A DNA stretch of 64,000 nucleotides from Pseudomonadota bacterium (GTDB lineage Bacteria > Pseudomonadota > Gammaproteobacteria > Burkholderiales > Rhodocyclaceae): assembly GCA_026399515.1 (NCBI GenBank), contig JAPLQT010000048.1, positions 1 to 64,000 of the forward strand, in the 5' to 3' direction. Under the pieces are notes generated by a model that saw only the letters and a program-made list of their open reading frames with translations, was not told the DNA's origin and did no database searches. Position numbers and translations under genes: made by a program. Shown piece after piece: positions 55,297 to 64,000 of the stretch (within the stretch, counting starts at the first letter, position 1; each line of letters opens with the position of its first letter).

Positions 55297-58200
55297 TGAG
55301 CTTCCCCGGCCACTTCATTACCGGATGATTGCGGCACCGAGAAGTAGAAGGTCGCGCCGCCATCCACCTCACCTTTCGCCCAGGTCCTGCCGCCATGCCG
55401 GCTGATGACCCGGCGGACGTTGGCCAGACCGATTCCCGTCCCTTCGAACTCGTCCTCCCGGTGCAAGCGCTGGAAGACGCCGAACAGCTTGTCGGCATAG
55501 CGCATGTCGAAACCCACGCCGTTGTCGCGCACGAATATGACGGTCTCATTATCCTGTCCCGCCTCGCAGGCAATTTCGATTTCCACCCGCTCCCGCGGCT
55601 GGGTGAATTTCAAGGCATTCGAGACCAGGTTGACCAACACCACTCGCAGCATGGAGCGATCTCCGGTGACTTTTGGTAGCGCTTCGATGCGCCAGTCAAT
55701 GACTCTGTCCTGGACCTCCGCGTCGAAGTCGCGAATCACCTCCTGCACCAGGACGGTCAGATCGACTTGAGCTCTGGCCATCTCGGCACGCCCCATCCGC
55801 GAGAAGGACAACAGGTCGTCGATGAGCACCGCCATGCGCCGGGCTGCCTTGGTAATGGTGGCCATATAACGACGGCTCTCTTCATCGAGTGCCGTCGCCA
55901 TCCTCTCCCGGAGCAGGTCGACAAACCCGTCGATATGGCGCAGCGGGGCGCGCAAGTCGTGCGAGACGGAATAGGCAAAGGCCTCGAGTTCCTTGTTGGC
56001 TGCTTCCAGTTCGGTGGTTCGCTCGTCGACGCGCCGTTCGAGTTCCTGGTTGAGTTTGAGGACTTCCTCTTCGACCCGCTTGCGCTCGGTGATATCCGCG
56101 ATCAGGCCGTCGTAGGCAATCAATCGTCTCTGCGGGTCATAGCGCGGCACGCAGGTATTCCGCACCCAACGCCAGGTTCCGTCGCGATGCAGGATGCGAT
56201 GTTCGAGCGGCGCCACCGCGTTCCCGGCGAGGATACTGCTGGCTTGCGCCATCACTGCGGCCCGGTCAGCCTCGTGGATCATGCGATACCAGAGGCCCGT
56301 GTCCGCTGCAAATTCTTCCGGCGTGTAGCCCATCACCGCCAGGCAACCCGGACCATGGAGCGTGTCGACAGGACGAGCATCCTCCACTCGCACCGTGTAG
56401 ATATAGTCCGTGACCGAATCGAGCAGTTGCTTGTAACGTTTATCGCCTTCGCGCAGCGCCGCCTCGGCCCGTTTGCGCTCGGTGATGTTCTGCGCGGTGC
56501 CGCGCAGTCCCCATATCTTGCCGCCGGCGTCGCGCTTCGCTTCGCCGCGCGCGACTATCCATTGCGTGCCGGGAGTCGGCCGCGCCAGCTCCAGGTCGAC
56601 CTCATAGGGTTCGCCGGTGTCCATGGTTCCCTGCACCGCGGCGTCGAGCCGTTCGGCGCTCTCGGGCGTGTAGGCGTTCTTGTGTTCTTCGTAGTTGGGC
56701 GGCGGCTGTTGCGGGTCGAAGCCGTAGATTCGATAGTACTCGTCCGACCACCAGATCCTGTCGTTCGCGGCATCCCAGTCCCAACTGCCGATCTGCGCCA
56801 GGCGCTGCGATTCGGTGAGTTGCGCCTCTCGCTGGCGCAACGCGTTTTCCATCTGCTTGCGCGCCGTGATGTCGCGCGAGACGGTCATCGCGCCAACGAC
56901 CCGGCCTTCGCGGTCATGCTCCGGAAAGGCAAAAATGTTGTACCAGTGAACGATCTTGTCCGCCTTGGGCCATTCGACGTCAACCGCCTCGGCAAAGCCA
57001 CTGTCGAGCACCCGGCGCAGCATGTCTTGGAGAATCGCCGCGCTGGCGGCGGGCAGCGGCGAGAGTTGCAGGGGGGAGGAGGCCAGCAATTCCTGCTCCG
57101 GTATCCCGGCCACCTCTAGGTAGATCGAATTGACATAGGTGCGCCGGCAATCGCTGTCATAGCGGGCGATGATGTCCGGCGAGTTCTCGATCAGGGCGCG
57201 CGACACTTGCTGGGCTTCGTCGCGTGCGGCCTCGGCCCGCCGGCGCTCGATGCTGCTACGCAAGGCAAGAATGCCGAAAGTCAGATCGCCCGACAGTTCG
57301 TCGAGCAGGCGTTTTTCTTCCGCCGTGAAGGCATTGGGCTCATGCGAATAGATGTTGAGAACACCGAAGGTGCGTGCGTTTTCGTCCTTGAGCGGCAGGG
57401 CGATGCTTGAGCGATAGCCTCGCTCCAAGGCGCTGTCCCGCCACGGCGCGGCGCCGGGGTCGCTGGCAAAATCCTGGATGCAGGCGCTCTCTCCGCTGCG
57501 GATCGCGATTCCGCTCGGGCCGCGCCCGCGTTCCGTGTCAGCCCAGGTGAGCCTGGCCTCCGCGAGATAGCCGGTCTCGGCCCCGGCCCAGGCCTTCGGC
57601 CATATGCTTTTGGCATCATCGTTCCCGGCATATCCGACCCAGGCCATGCGGTAGCCGGCCTCGTCGCAAACGATGCGGCAGATGCTGTCGAGCAGATCCT
57701 GCTCGTCCTCGGCTCGCATCAGAACCTGGTTGCAACTGCTGATTGCCCGGAGTTCCCGATTCAGTCGATGCAGCGCTTCCTCGGCCAGCTTGCGCTCGGT
57801 GATGTCATGCACCGTACCGACTGAACGCAACGGCTTGCGATCCTCTCCGTAATACGTTTCGCAAATCTCGTTGACGTATTTGATCCGCCCGTCCGGCATC
57901 TGTAGGCGGTGCACGATGTCGTAAGGGACTTTATTCATTACCGAGTCGGTGTAGGTCTGGTTCACCGTCTCGCGATCCTCGGGATGAATCGCATTCAGGA
58001 AAGCCTCGTAGGATGCGCCGAATTTCTCCGCGTCGATTTCAAAGATGCGATAGATCTCGTCCGACCAGGTCAGCACATTGTTTGCCAGGTCCAGTTCCCA
58101 GTTGCCCAGTTGCGCAATGCGCTGCGCCTCGGCCAGTCCATGCTCGCTGCGCCGCAATTGTTCCTCCGCGCGCTTGCGCTCGGTGATGTCCACAAAGGAA

Positions 58201-58592
58201 ACGATAACCTGCGCTATTCCACCCGCATCGTCGTATTCCGGCTCGGCATTGATCAACACCCAGGCGACATCGTCCCGGTCTGGCCGCTTGATTCCTGCCA
58301 CGTGGCCCTTGAGCGGTTGTCGCGTCGAGAGCACCCGGCTTGCCGGATATTCGGCTGTCGGCAACACGGAACCGTCCTGTCTCAGGAAATGCCATGCCGG
58401 ATCGATCAATGCCTTGCCGAACAACTGGTCCGCCGACAGACCGAGCAGTTCCTGCGCCAAAGGATTGCTGTCCAGGACGCCGCCCCCGCCGTCATGGAGC
58501 ACGATGCCGGCCTGGACCTTGCGGATCAGCGAGCGGTACCTGTTTTCGCTGGCGCTCAGCTCCGCATCCCGCTCCGCCATGGCATCCAGCAT
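55293..58592 (-). CDS. Multi-PAS/GAF sensor kinase, cytoplasmic part (5' end lost by frameshift)
   Basis: About 1099 residues if translation restarts at ATG 58592 (MLDAMAERDAEL). The frame stays open up to an ATG at 58808, but those first codons are the out-of-phase reading of the sensor part and look non-native. Order: end of a HAMP (SGSDEAAVLAHEFNTMLD), PAS, PAS, GAF (about 350-510 in the longer numbering), three more PAS, then HisKA ([20 protein letters not shown]) and an intact HATPase ([36 protein letters not shown]). It belongs with the membrane sensor fragment at 58603-59208. Detached from it, the kinase would be soluble. Its stop overlaps the MASE3-kinase start (ATGA). Confidence 0.82.
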   Translation of the reverse strand: MLDAMAERDAELSASENRYRSLIRKVQAGIVLHDGGGGVLDSNPLAQELLGLSADQLFGKALIDPAWHFLRQDGSVLPTAEYPASRVLSTRQPLKGHVAGIKRPDRDDVAWVLINAEPEYDDAGGIAQVIVSFVDITERKRAEEQLRRSEHGLAEAQRIAQLGNWELDLANNVLTWSDEIYRIFEIDAEKFGASYEAFLNAIHPEDRETVNQTYTDSVMNKVPYDIVHRLQMPDGRIKYVNEICETYYGEDRKPLRSVGTVHDITERKLAEEALHRLNRELRAISSCNQVLMRAEDEQDLLDSICRIVCDEAGYRMAWVGYAGNDDAKSIWPKAWAGAETGYLAEARLTWADTERGRGPSGIAIRSGESACIQDFASDPGAAPWRDSALERGYRSSIALPLKDENARTFGVLNIYSHEPNAFTAEEKRLLDELSGDLTFGILALRSSIERRRAEAARDEAQQVSRALIENSPDIIARYDSDCRRTYVNSIYLEVAGIPEQELLASSPLQLSPLPAASAAILQDMLRRVLDSGFAEAVDVEWPKADKIVHWYNIFAFPEHDREGRVVGAMTVSRDITARKQMENALRQREAQLTESQRLAQIGSWDWDAANDRIWWSDEYYRIYGFDPQQPPPNYEEHKNAYTPESAERLDAAVQGTMDTGEPYEVDLELARPTPGTQWIVARGEAKRDAGGKIWGLRGTAQNITERKRAEAALREGDKRYKQLLDSVTDYIYTVRVEDARPVDTLHGPGCLAVMGYTPEEFAADTGLWYRMIHEADRAAVMAQASSILAGNAVAPLEHRILHRDGTWRWVRNTCVPRYDPQRRLIAYDGLIADITERKRVEEEVLKLNQELERRVDERTTELEAANKELEAFAYSVSHDLRAPLRHIDGFVDLLRERMATALDEESRRYMATITKAARRMAVLIDDLLSFSRMGRAEMARAQVDLTVLVQEVIRDFDAEVQDRVIDWRIEALPKVTGDRSMLRVVLVNLVSNALKFTQPRERVEIEIACEAGQDNETVIFVRDNGVGFDMRYADKLFGVFQRLHREDEFEGTGIGLANVRRVISRHGGRTWAKGEVDGGATFYFSVPQSSGNEVAGEAQ

Positions 58593-58602
58593 GGTGTTGA
58601 AC

Positions 58603-59208
58603 TCATGTGCCAGGACGGCCGCCTCGTCGCTGCCGCTGTCGACGTCCCATGAACCAGGCGATGATCGAGCCGATGAGTATGGCTCCCACCGCGTAGGCAA
58701 CTCCGCCCCGGGTAATCTCCGCAAGCTTCTGGCCGGCGGACCTCTGCCCGATGCCGACGCGTGCCCAGCCCACATGACGGCCTCCAACCATGGCGGGAGT
58801 CGCAACATCCACCAGCGCCGGTGCGCTCAAGAGTATCGTCTGGCGCACCTCGCGAGGCAGGTCGAGCAGGTATTGTCCCTGTCTGGATTTGTCGATGTCT
58901 GCCAACACATGTCCCTCTCGGTCGGCGAGAATGGCGAACAGCATCTCCGGGTGGCGGCGTTGGGCCTCCAACAGTTCCTGCAAACCCGAGACGTCGTCCG
59001 CGGCGATCCATCCGGCGGCGGAGGTGGCCAGAGCCTGGGACAGCGCGGTGGCCTCCTCGATCTGGCGGTCCAGCAGCATGTCGCGCTGACGTACGGTCAG
59101 ATCGCCGACGAACAGTGCCATCATCACCGCGTGCACCATCGCCACGCTGAAGATAAGCCGTCTGCGCAGCGTGCCAAGGAAGAACCGTGATGGCGTCCGC
59201 CACATCAT
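58603..59208 (-). pseudogene. Membrane sensor fragment of the split multi-PAS kinase
   Basis: 201 codons from ATG 59208, which overlaps the PhnD-like stop (ATGA). It encodes TM1 (about 14-34, RRLIFSVAMVHAVMMALFVG), a periplasmic domain (about 36-160, FAILADREGHVLADIDKSRQG) and TM2 (about 170-190, AYAVGAILIGSIIAWFMG). It then runs out of phase (RRQRQRRGGRPGT) and stops. The natural continuation, the HAMP end SGSDEAAVLAHEFN, is found in another frame right beside it, so the first HAMP helix (about 25-35 codons) was deleted near 58640-58660 with a frameshift. The original gene spanned 55293-59208. Confidence 0.75.
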
Positions 59209-60140
59209 CGCAGCTCCACCGGACGAACCTCCTTTTCGAAGCGCGCCACGTAGCGGCGCACCACGTCGTAGTCCTGGTCCGAAGCGGGAAGGAAGCGGAC
59301 CGTTTCCATGCCTGCCAGGATCGATTTTCCGACCACGGTATCGTCTAGGCCGAGCAGAAGTGCACGGACTTGCTCCGCCACTTGAGCCGGCACATCGTCG
59401 CGCACCATGACGGAGTTGTTGATGAGCGGCTCGGTTTCCCAGATCACCTTCAGTTCCGCCGCTTCCCGCGCATGCTCTTTTTGGAATGCCCGCCATGGCG
59501 TCGGCCACGTCACCCCTGCCGCGGTCAGTTTCAGATAGGCGTTCATGATCGACGACTCCTGGGAGCCGACGTAGCGATTTTCGATATCGATATTGACGTT
59601 GATGCCGTGGCTATGCAGGAAGTACTGGGGCATGATGCAAGCTGCCAGGGCCGTCGAGGACGGATAGCTGACCGACTTCCCCTTCAGGTCGATGGGGTGT
59701 TTCAGCTCGCTGTCCTTGCGCACCACGAATATTCCCGTGAAATCGCGCGGCTCTCCGGCCATGGCGATGACCCGGTAGCCGACCTTGATTGCCTGTAGCG
59801 TCTGCCAAGGATTGGGAAGAATGAACTCGGGCTTCTTCGCCCGATATTTTTCCTCGAAGTTGGCGTAGTCCCGCGATGCTTCCAGGGTCAGGCGCGCACC
59901 TTGCAGCCGGCCGTTCAGGTGATCGATGAGCGGCTGATACGCCTGTATGAGCTTGGCGGGATTATGCAGCGGGTGAACCGCAAGGCGAAAGACAGGCGCC
60001 GCCGACGACTGTGGTTTCGCTCCGAATTGCGGAGCCTGGCTTTCGGGTTCCCGGCTACAGCCGGAGAAGACGCCGAGTAGCAACGCCAAGGCGGCGATAA
60101 CCAGTCCATATCTGCTCGTCGACGGCCGGTGCTCAGCCAT
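59205..60140 (-). CDS. PhnD-like periplasmic binding lipoprotein without transporter
   Basis: 311 residues from ATG 60140, whose position overlaps the stop of the HD-GYP gene; a longer frame to 60170 is less likely. The lipobox is VFSGC (about residues 22-26), so it is a lipoprotein. PhnD-family features: FRLAVHPLHNPAKLIQAYQPL, KPEFILPNPWQTLQAIKVGY, FVVRKDSELKHPIDLKGKSVSYP and IMNAYLKLTAAGVTWP. No permease or ATPase is nearby; the next gene is the membrane part of a kinase, overlapping by 4 bp. As with the protein at 49841-50698, a role as ligand-binding partner of the kinase is inferred. Confidence 0.88.
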   Translation of the reverse strand: MAEHRPSTSRYGLVIAALALLLGVFSGCSREPESQAPQFGAKPQSSAAPVFRLAVHPLHNPAKLIQAYQPLIDHLNGRLQGARLTLEASRDYANFEEKYRAKKPEFILPNPWQTLQAIKVGYRVIAMAGEPRDFTGIFVVRKDSELKHPIDLKGKSVSYPSSTALAACIMPQYFLHSHGINVNIDIENRYVGSQESSIMNAYLKLTAAGVTWPTPWRAFQKEHAREAAELKVIWETEPLINNSVMVRDDVPAQVAEQVRALLLGLDDTVVGKSILAGMETVRFLPASDQDYDVVRRYVARFEKEVRPVELR

Positions 60141-61260
60141 GATCGCGATGCGTTTCGGCGATCGCCGCAAAGGCGGAGAAGTTGGACAGGAAGGCCTCCG
60201 TCACGTCCGGATCGAACTGACGGCCCCGCTCCGCGGCGATGATCGCCACGGCATCCTCCAGGGGTATCGGTGGCTTATACACCCGCGGCGAGATAATGGC
60301 ATCGAAGACATCCGCCAGTGCCATGATCCGGGCCGAGACAGGAATGGCGTCTCCGGCCAGGCCGTCGGGATAGCCGCTGCCGTCCCAGCGCTCGTGATGC
60401 CAGTGGGCAATCTCCTTGGCCAGCGACAGGAATTCCACCGGCCTCTCGATGTCCCGCTCGGCCAGGTCGATGGCATCGCTGCCCAGCCTGGCGTGGGTCT
60501 TCATGATTACCCACTCCTCCGGCGCAAGCGGCCCTGGCTTCAAGAGAATATTATCGGGAACGCCGACTTTGCCGATGTCGTGCAAGGGTGCGGAACGCAC
60601 CAGCATTTCGAGATAGGGTTCGACCAGCGTGCCGGTAAAACGAGGATGGCCGGCCAGCAGGGTGGCGAGCAAACGTACATAATTCTGGGTCCGCAGAATG
60701 TGGTTGCCCGTCTCGGGGTCGCGAATCTCGGCGAGGTGGGCCAAGGCGCGGATGCTGACCGCCTGGATCTGCTCGTTTTCCCCCATGCGCCGCGCCACCT
60801 CGGCCTCCAGGACCGAGTTCTCGTTACGCAGCCAATCTTGCGCCTGCTTGACCAGCAACTGGCTGCGCACCCGGGCCAGGACCACGGCGGGCCTGACGGG
60901 TTTGGCGATATAGTCGGCGGCGCCGGTTTCGAGACCGCGCTCTTCGTCGCGGGCGTCGTCCAGCGCGGTGAGAAAGATGACGGGAATGTCCCGCGTAGCG
61001 GGCTGTTGACGCAGGCGTCTCAGGACTTCATAGCCGTCCATGCCCGGCATCATTACGTCCAGGAGGATGAGATCGGGACGCGGTTCCTGGGCGGCATGGC
61101 GCAGCGCCAGACGCCCCGAATTGGCAACCCTTACCCGATAGCCGGCATCCTGCAACAACTCGCCCAGCATGCTCAGGTTCTCCGGCATGTCGTCCACAAT
61201 CAACAACAGCGAATTGCTTGGCAACGAAGCCAGGGAACTGGCGGCGGATATTTCGTTCAT
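60133..61260 (-). CDS. HD-GYP response regulator (RpfG-like)
   Basis: A 375-residue protein. The receiver (about 15-140) has VDDMPENL, D68 in LILLDVMMPGMDGYEV and Lys in YIAKPVRP. The HD-GYP domain (about 165-365) has IRDPETGNHILRTQNYV, HD in LHDIGKVGVPDNILLKPG, and HHERWDGSGYPDGL with the GYP motif. It should hydrolyse c-di-GMP. It is the first gene of the signalling block and overlaps the PhnD-like lipoprotein gene, whose operon continues into a sensor kinase. So ligand sensor, kinase and c-di-GMP phosphodiesterase again occur together. Confidence 0.93.
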   Translation of the reverse strand: MNEISAASSLASLPSNSLLLIVDDMPENLSMLGELLQDAGYRVRVANSGRLALRHAAQEPRPDLILLDVMMPGMDGYEVLRRLRQQPATRDIPVIFLTALDDARDEERGLETGAADYIAKPVRPAVVLARVRSQLLVKQAQDWLRNENSVLEAEVARRMGENEQIQAVSIRALAHLAEIRDPETGNHILRTQNYVRLLATLLAGHPRFTGTLVEPYLEMLVRSAPLHDIGKVGVPDNILLKPGPLAPEEWVIMKTHARLGSDAIDLAERDIERPVEFLSLAKEIAHWHHERWDGSGYPDGLAGDAIPVSARIMALADVFDAIISPRVYKPPIPLEDAVAIIAAERGRQFDPDVTEAFLSNFSAFAAIAETHRDHG

Positions 61261-61371
61261 TCTTGATGTCTCCAGGACGACCTGGCCGAACGATCATCCG
61301 ATCCGGCCAGTCACTATGATCTCACCGATCCTCCGAATTGCTCCATTGTTCCGTTCTCCGGAAACAACGCT

Positions 61372-62160
61372 TTACTTGAAGCGCCAGGTAAGGCCGGCGG
61401 TAATGATGTTAGTCACGGTGCTGGGCCGGGTGTTTTGGTTGTAGCGGAGAATCCCGACGGCGAAATCGAGATCCTTGTTGGGCGAATAGATGGCGCCGAT
61501 CTCGAAGAACGTGTCGTGAGTCTTGCTGCCTCCGGCACGTTCGCTTTCGCTGCCCAGGTCCAGGACCAGCTTCCATTTTTCGTCGACATCCCAGACCGGC
61601 CCAATCGAAACGCGCAATACCGAGGAATCGGGGTTGAGCGTCTTGTTGCGGTATACCGTCCGCTCCGAGGCAAGGTTGGCGTGTACCGCGCCGAAGGGCG
61701 TTTCCTGGGTCAGGATCGCCGTCAGGCTGTAGGAAATGCGGCCGCTGCCAAGTCCAACCACTTCCTTCTCCTCGTCGATCGGCAACCCCAGCGCCGGCTT
61801 GAGCGCGAAGCTGGTCTTGCTGGCTTCGTTTTCATAGAAGCGCCATTTCAATCCCAGCGAAGGATTTCCGGTGCCGGCGGCGCCGTCGTCGCCGGGAATA
61901 TTCGTATGGGTGCGGATATGGTTGGCCCCGACGAAGACATCCAGGGTCTCGCTCAGGCCGCGCGTATAGGTGAACGCCGTTACGCCCGTGGCATTGGTTA
62001 GACCGGCTTGTTCCGCCCGGTCTTTTTCGTAGGCGAACTCGAGCTGGTTTCCCTTTTCGCCCTGGGTGCCGGTGTCGTCTGTGATCATCGGCTGAAATGC
62101 CCAAGCGGCGGTGGACGACGCCGCCAGCAACAGTCCGGTCAACAGAGTAGTAGTTCGCAT
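61372..62160 (-). CDS. Outer-membrane protein, phenol MetA-pathway transporter-like
   Basis: A 262-residue exported barrel. Signal peptide MRTTTLLTGLLLAASSTAAW, cleavage near AFA-type site. The mature part has QPMITDDTGTQGEKGNQLEF, a run of amphipathic strands and a C-terminal TAGLTWRFK. This is typical of the family annotated 'MetA-pathway of phenol degradation' (PF13557). The family name reflects history rather than a proven substrate. It is followed 112 bp later by the HD-GYP gene and preceded 46 bp earlier by cheW on the same strand. Confidence 0.8.
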   Translation of the reverse strand: MRTTTLLTGLLLAASSTAAWAFQPMITDDTGTQGEKGNQLEFAYEKDRAEQAGLTNATGVTAFTYTRGLSETLDVFVGANHIRTHTNIPGDDGAAGTGNPSLGLKWRFYENEASKTSFALKPALGLPIDEEKEVVGLGSGRISYSLTAILTQETPFGAVHANLASERTVYRNKTLNPDSSVLRVSIGPVWDVDEKWKLVLDLGSESERAGGSKTHDTFFEIGAIYSPNKDLDFAVGILRYNQNTRPSTVTNIITAGLTWRFK

Positions 62161-62205
62161 GTCGATATCCTTGGTTTGGAGTGAAGTGTTTAACCTGGAA
62201 TAGCA

Positions 62206-62811
62206 TCAATGGGTTTCGACCACCGCTTCCGCGCCAGCCTGCCCGCCGACCGAAGCCAGCGTCGCCATCTCGTCGACCGAGAGGACGCGCTGGATATCCA
62301 GCAGGATGACGAACTTGTTGTTGACCTTGCCCATGCCGGCGATGAAATCGGCCCGAATCTTCGCCCCGAAGGACGGCGGCGGTTCGATCTCCGAACCGGG
62401 AATCTCCAGCACTTCGGACACCGCATCGACCATGATGCCGAGATCCTGCTTGACGTCGTCCTGGCGCATCTCGACGATGACGATGCAGGTGCGCTTGCCG
62501 ATCTCGCTCTGCTTGCCGCCGAAGCGCGACGCCAGATCGATCACAGGCACCACCCCTCCACGCAGATTGATGACGCCGCGGATGAAAGGCGGCATCATCG
62601 GAATCTCGGTGAGGTTGCCGTACTCGATGATCTCCTTGACGTTGAGTATGCCGACGCCGAACATCTCGCCGGAAAGCGCAAAGGTCAGGTACTGATGCGC
62701 CTCTCCCGCCGCCGCCAGATGGCGGGCGGCGGTCAGCGCCTGTTGCGTGCTGAGTTGCGTACCCTTTGGCGTACTTGGTAGGGTGGATTGGGTTTGAACT
62801 TGGGTTTCCAT
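62206..62811 (-). CDS. cheW: Chemotaxis coupling protein CheW
   Basis: A 201-residue protein with a 35-residue Thr/Gln-rich N-terminal extension before the CheW domain (about 38-190). Typical blocks: YLTFALSGEMFGVGILNVKEII, IRGVINLRGGVVPVIDLASRFG, LGIMVDAVSEVLEIPGSEIEPPP and FVILLDIQRVLS. It links receptors to CheA. The chemoreceptor gene lies 15 bp upstream on the same strand, so they form a unit; CheA is not in the window. Confidence 0.95.
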   Translation of the reverse strand: METQVQTQSTLPSTPKGTQLSTQQALTAARHLAAAGEAHQYLTFALSGEMFGVGILNVKEIIEYGNLTEIPMMPPFIRGVINLRGGVVPVIDLASRFGGKQSEIGKRTCIVIVEMRQDDVKQDLGIMVDAVSEVLEIPGSEIEPPPSFGAKIRADFIAGMGKVNNKFVILLDIQRVLSVDEMATLASVGGQAGAEAVVETH

Positions 62812-62826
62812 GATGGGCTCCCCGGC

Positions 62827-64000
62827 TCAGAAGCGTTCGAAATCTTGCTCGTTAGTGGCTGCCGTGGCTTTACCGGCCTTGGCCGCCGGACGCGCCGGCT
62901 TGCCGCGCGCCGCGCTGGTCTGTGCTCGCGCCGCGGGTCGCGAACCTTGTCCCTGTTCGATCTTGAAGAAGGACATCAGCGAGGTGAGCTGGGTCGACTG
63001 TCCGCCCATCTCCTCGGCAGTGGCCGCGAGTTCTTCCGAAGCCGAGGCATTCTGCTGCGTCGCCTGGTTCAACTGCCCCATCGCGCCATTGATCTGTCCC
63101 ACCCCGGCACTCTGTTCCTGACTCGCCGCAGCGATCTCCTGCACCAGGTCGGAGGTCTTCTTGATCGACGGCACCATTTCGTCCAGCAGCTTGCCGGCCT
63201 TCTCGGCCATCCCGACGCTGCTGGTAGCGAGCTGGCCGATTTCCTGTGCGGCCACCTGGCTGCGTTCGGCGAGTTTCCGCACTTCGGCCGCCACCACCGC
63301 GAAACCCTTGCCGTGTTCGCCGGCGCGCGCCGCTTCGATGGCGGCATTCAGCGCCAGCAGGTTGGTCTGGTAAGCGATGTCGTCGATGATGCCGATCTTG
63401 CCGGCAATCTGCTTCATCGCCTCGACCGTTTGATTGACTGCGGCGCCGCCTTCGGTCGCTTCGGTGGCGGACTTGCTCGCCATGCCGTCGGTGACCTTGG
63501 CGTTCTCGGTGTTCTGGTTGATGCTGGCGGTCATCTGTTCGATGCTGGCCGTCGTCTCTTCGACCGAAGCGGCCTGCTCGGATGAGGATTGCGACAAGGA
63601 CTGGGCGGTCTGAGAAACTTGGCCGGCCGCATTGTTCAGCGCTTCCGAAGCCGTGTTCACTTCGCCGATGATCTGGGCGAGCTTTTCGGCCATGCTCTTC
63701 ATCGCCTGCTTGAGTTGCCCCGTCTCATCTGTCGAGTCCACATCGATCCTGACGGTCAAATCCCCTTCCGCCAGACTGTTCGCGGCGCTCACCGATTCGT
63801 TGATCGGATTCACGATGCTGCGGGTGATCCACCACGCGAACGCCACGCCGAGAACCGCCGCCACCAGCGCCATGCTCAGCACGAGGATCTTGGCGGAGGC
63901 CGCCAGGTCAGACGCGGCTTTGCCCTCTTCCCTGGCGATTTCTTCCTGATATTCGGCAAACACGTTGAGGGCATCAAGATAAGCCTTGTCGACCGCCTCG
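62827..64000 (-). CDS. Methyl-accepting chemotaxis protein (partial, N-terminus beyond window)
   Basis: The frame is open to the right edge, so the N-terminal sensor part is missing; a start at 63963 would truncate the protein and is not chosen. It has a periplasmic helix [22 protein letters not shown]2 about 63840-63900 ([20 protein letters not shown]) and HAMP ([20 protein letters not shown]). The long signalling coiled coil has the hairpin tip [20 protein letters not shown] followed by [20 protein letters not shown]. The C-terminal tail is Ala/Arg/Lys-rich and ends NEQDFERF without the NWETF-type CheR docking pentapeptide. It is co-transcribed with cheW. Confidence 0.94.
   Translation of the reverse strand, partial: EAVDKAYLDALNVFAEYQEEIAREEGKAASDLAASAKILVLSMALVAAVLGVAFAWWITRSIVNPINESVSAANSLAEGDLTVRIDVDSTDETGQLKQAMKSMAEKLAQIIGEVNTASEALNNAAGQVSQTAQSLSQSSSEQAASVEETTASIEQMTASINQNTENAKVTDGMASKSATEATEGGAAVNQTVEAMKQIAGKIGIIDDIAYQTNLLALNAAIEAARAGEHGKGFAVVAAEVRKLAERSQVAAQEIGQLATSSVGMAEKAGKLLDEMVPSIKKTSDLVQEIAAASQEQSAGVGQINGAMGQLNQATQQNASASEELAATAEEMGGQSTQLTSLMSFFKIEQGQGSRPAARAQTSAARGKPARPAAKAGKATAATNEQDFERF

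Noticed and set aside
58593-58808. N-terminal 72 codons of the long multi-PAS kinase frame as a genuine N-terminus
   Set aside because: They overlap the TM2 region of the sensor fragment in another phase, and their translation (Pro/Arg/Ser-rich) has no hydrophobic or HAMP pattern.
1-64000. tRNA, rRNA, CRISPR arrays, IS transposases, prophage genes
   Set aside because: Looked for conserved tRNA T-arm text, short regular repeats with spacers and DDE or integrase motifs; none seen.

Overview
The window is GC-rich, almost fully coding DNA with the look of a betaproteobacterium, most like the Rhodocyclales or a neighbouring order. This is an inference from the gene set: an AddB-like repair protein, RmuC, a VC_2705-type sodium:solute symporter, a MaoC-phosphotransacetylase fusion with an acetate kinase, a cobalamin-dependent ribonucleotide reductase, and a very large number of two-component and c-di-GMP proteins. 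I see no rRNA, tRNA, CRISPR array, insertion sequence or phage gene. The two outermost genes (AddB-like protein, left; chemoreceptor, right) run off the window.

Layout. 1-1.7 kb: AddB-like repair gene and a 41-residue membrane peptide. 1.8-5.2 kb: operon of a CxxCH (DUF3365-type) sensor kinase, a single-domain receiver and a REC-PAS-GGDEF cyclase. 5.5-12.6 kb: plus-strand run of a periplasmic TPR protein, a MacB/LolD-like ATPase, an FtsX-like permease, a LolA-like carrier, an outer-membrane barrel, a DUF6622-like membrane protein and a LytS/LytTR two-component pair. This looks like a self-contained envelope export system. 12.6-19.1 kb: rmuC, an EnvZ/OmpR-type pair divergent from a Spy-like chaperone, and feoAB behind a Fur box. 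19.3-21.9 kb: sodium:solute symporter and an unknown protein. 22.1-25.0 kb: MaoC-Pta fusion and ackA, separated by a 268-bp fold-back repeat. 25.2-28.1 kb: class II ribonucleotide reductase with a NrdR-like box and a perfect terminator. 28.6-36.6 kb: PAS-GGDEF-EAL-REC protein, PAS kinase, double-receiver protein, and a secreted protein of unknown function behind a perfect CRP-type palindrome. 37.0-38.8 kb: two-domain VOC protein and glucokinase. 39.1-61.3 kb: one 22-kb minus-strand block of signal transduction genes. 61.4 kb-end: outer-membrane protein, CheW and a chemoreceptor.

The 39-61 kb block is the most striking part. It holds six membrane or cytosolic sensor kinases, one hybrid kinase, several receivers, two HD-GYP c-di-GMP phosphodiesterases and two PhnD-like periplasmic binding proteins with no transporter genes. 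Units recur: (PhnD-like protein, kinase, HD-GYP regulator) occurs twice, and (kinase, receiver, REC-kinase) occurs twice, with near-identical DNA in places. One set is decaying. A kinase has lost 35 bp including its ATP-binding G1 box, another has lost the first half of its HAMP domain by a frameshifting deletion, and a receiver gene is reduced to about 57 bp. The block looks like a sensory array growing by duplication and being pruned by deletion, with c-di-GMP as the likely output.

A 15-bp sequence, GTACCCTCTGGGGCA, occurs identically between genes at 19.3 kb and inside two kinase genes, where it encodes an extra CAPEGT peptide. It is tandemly duplicated in one of them.
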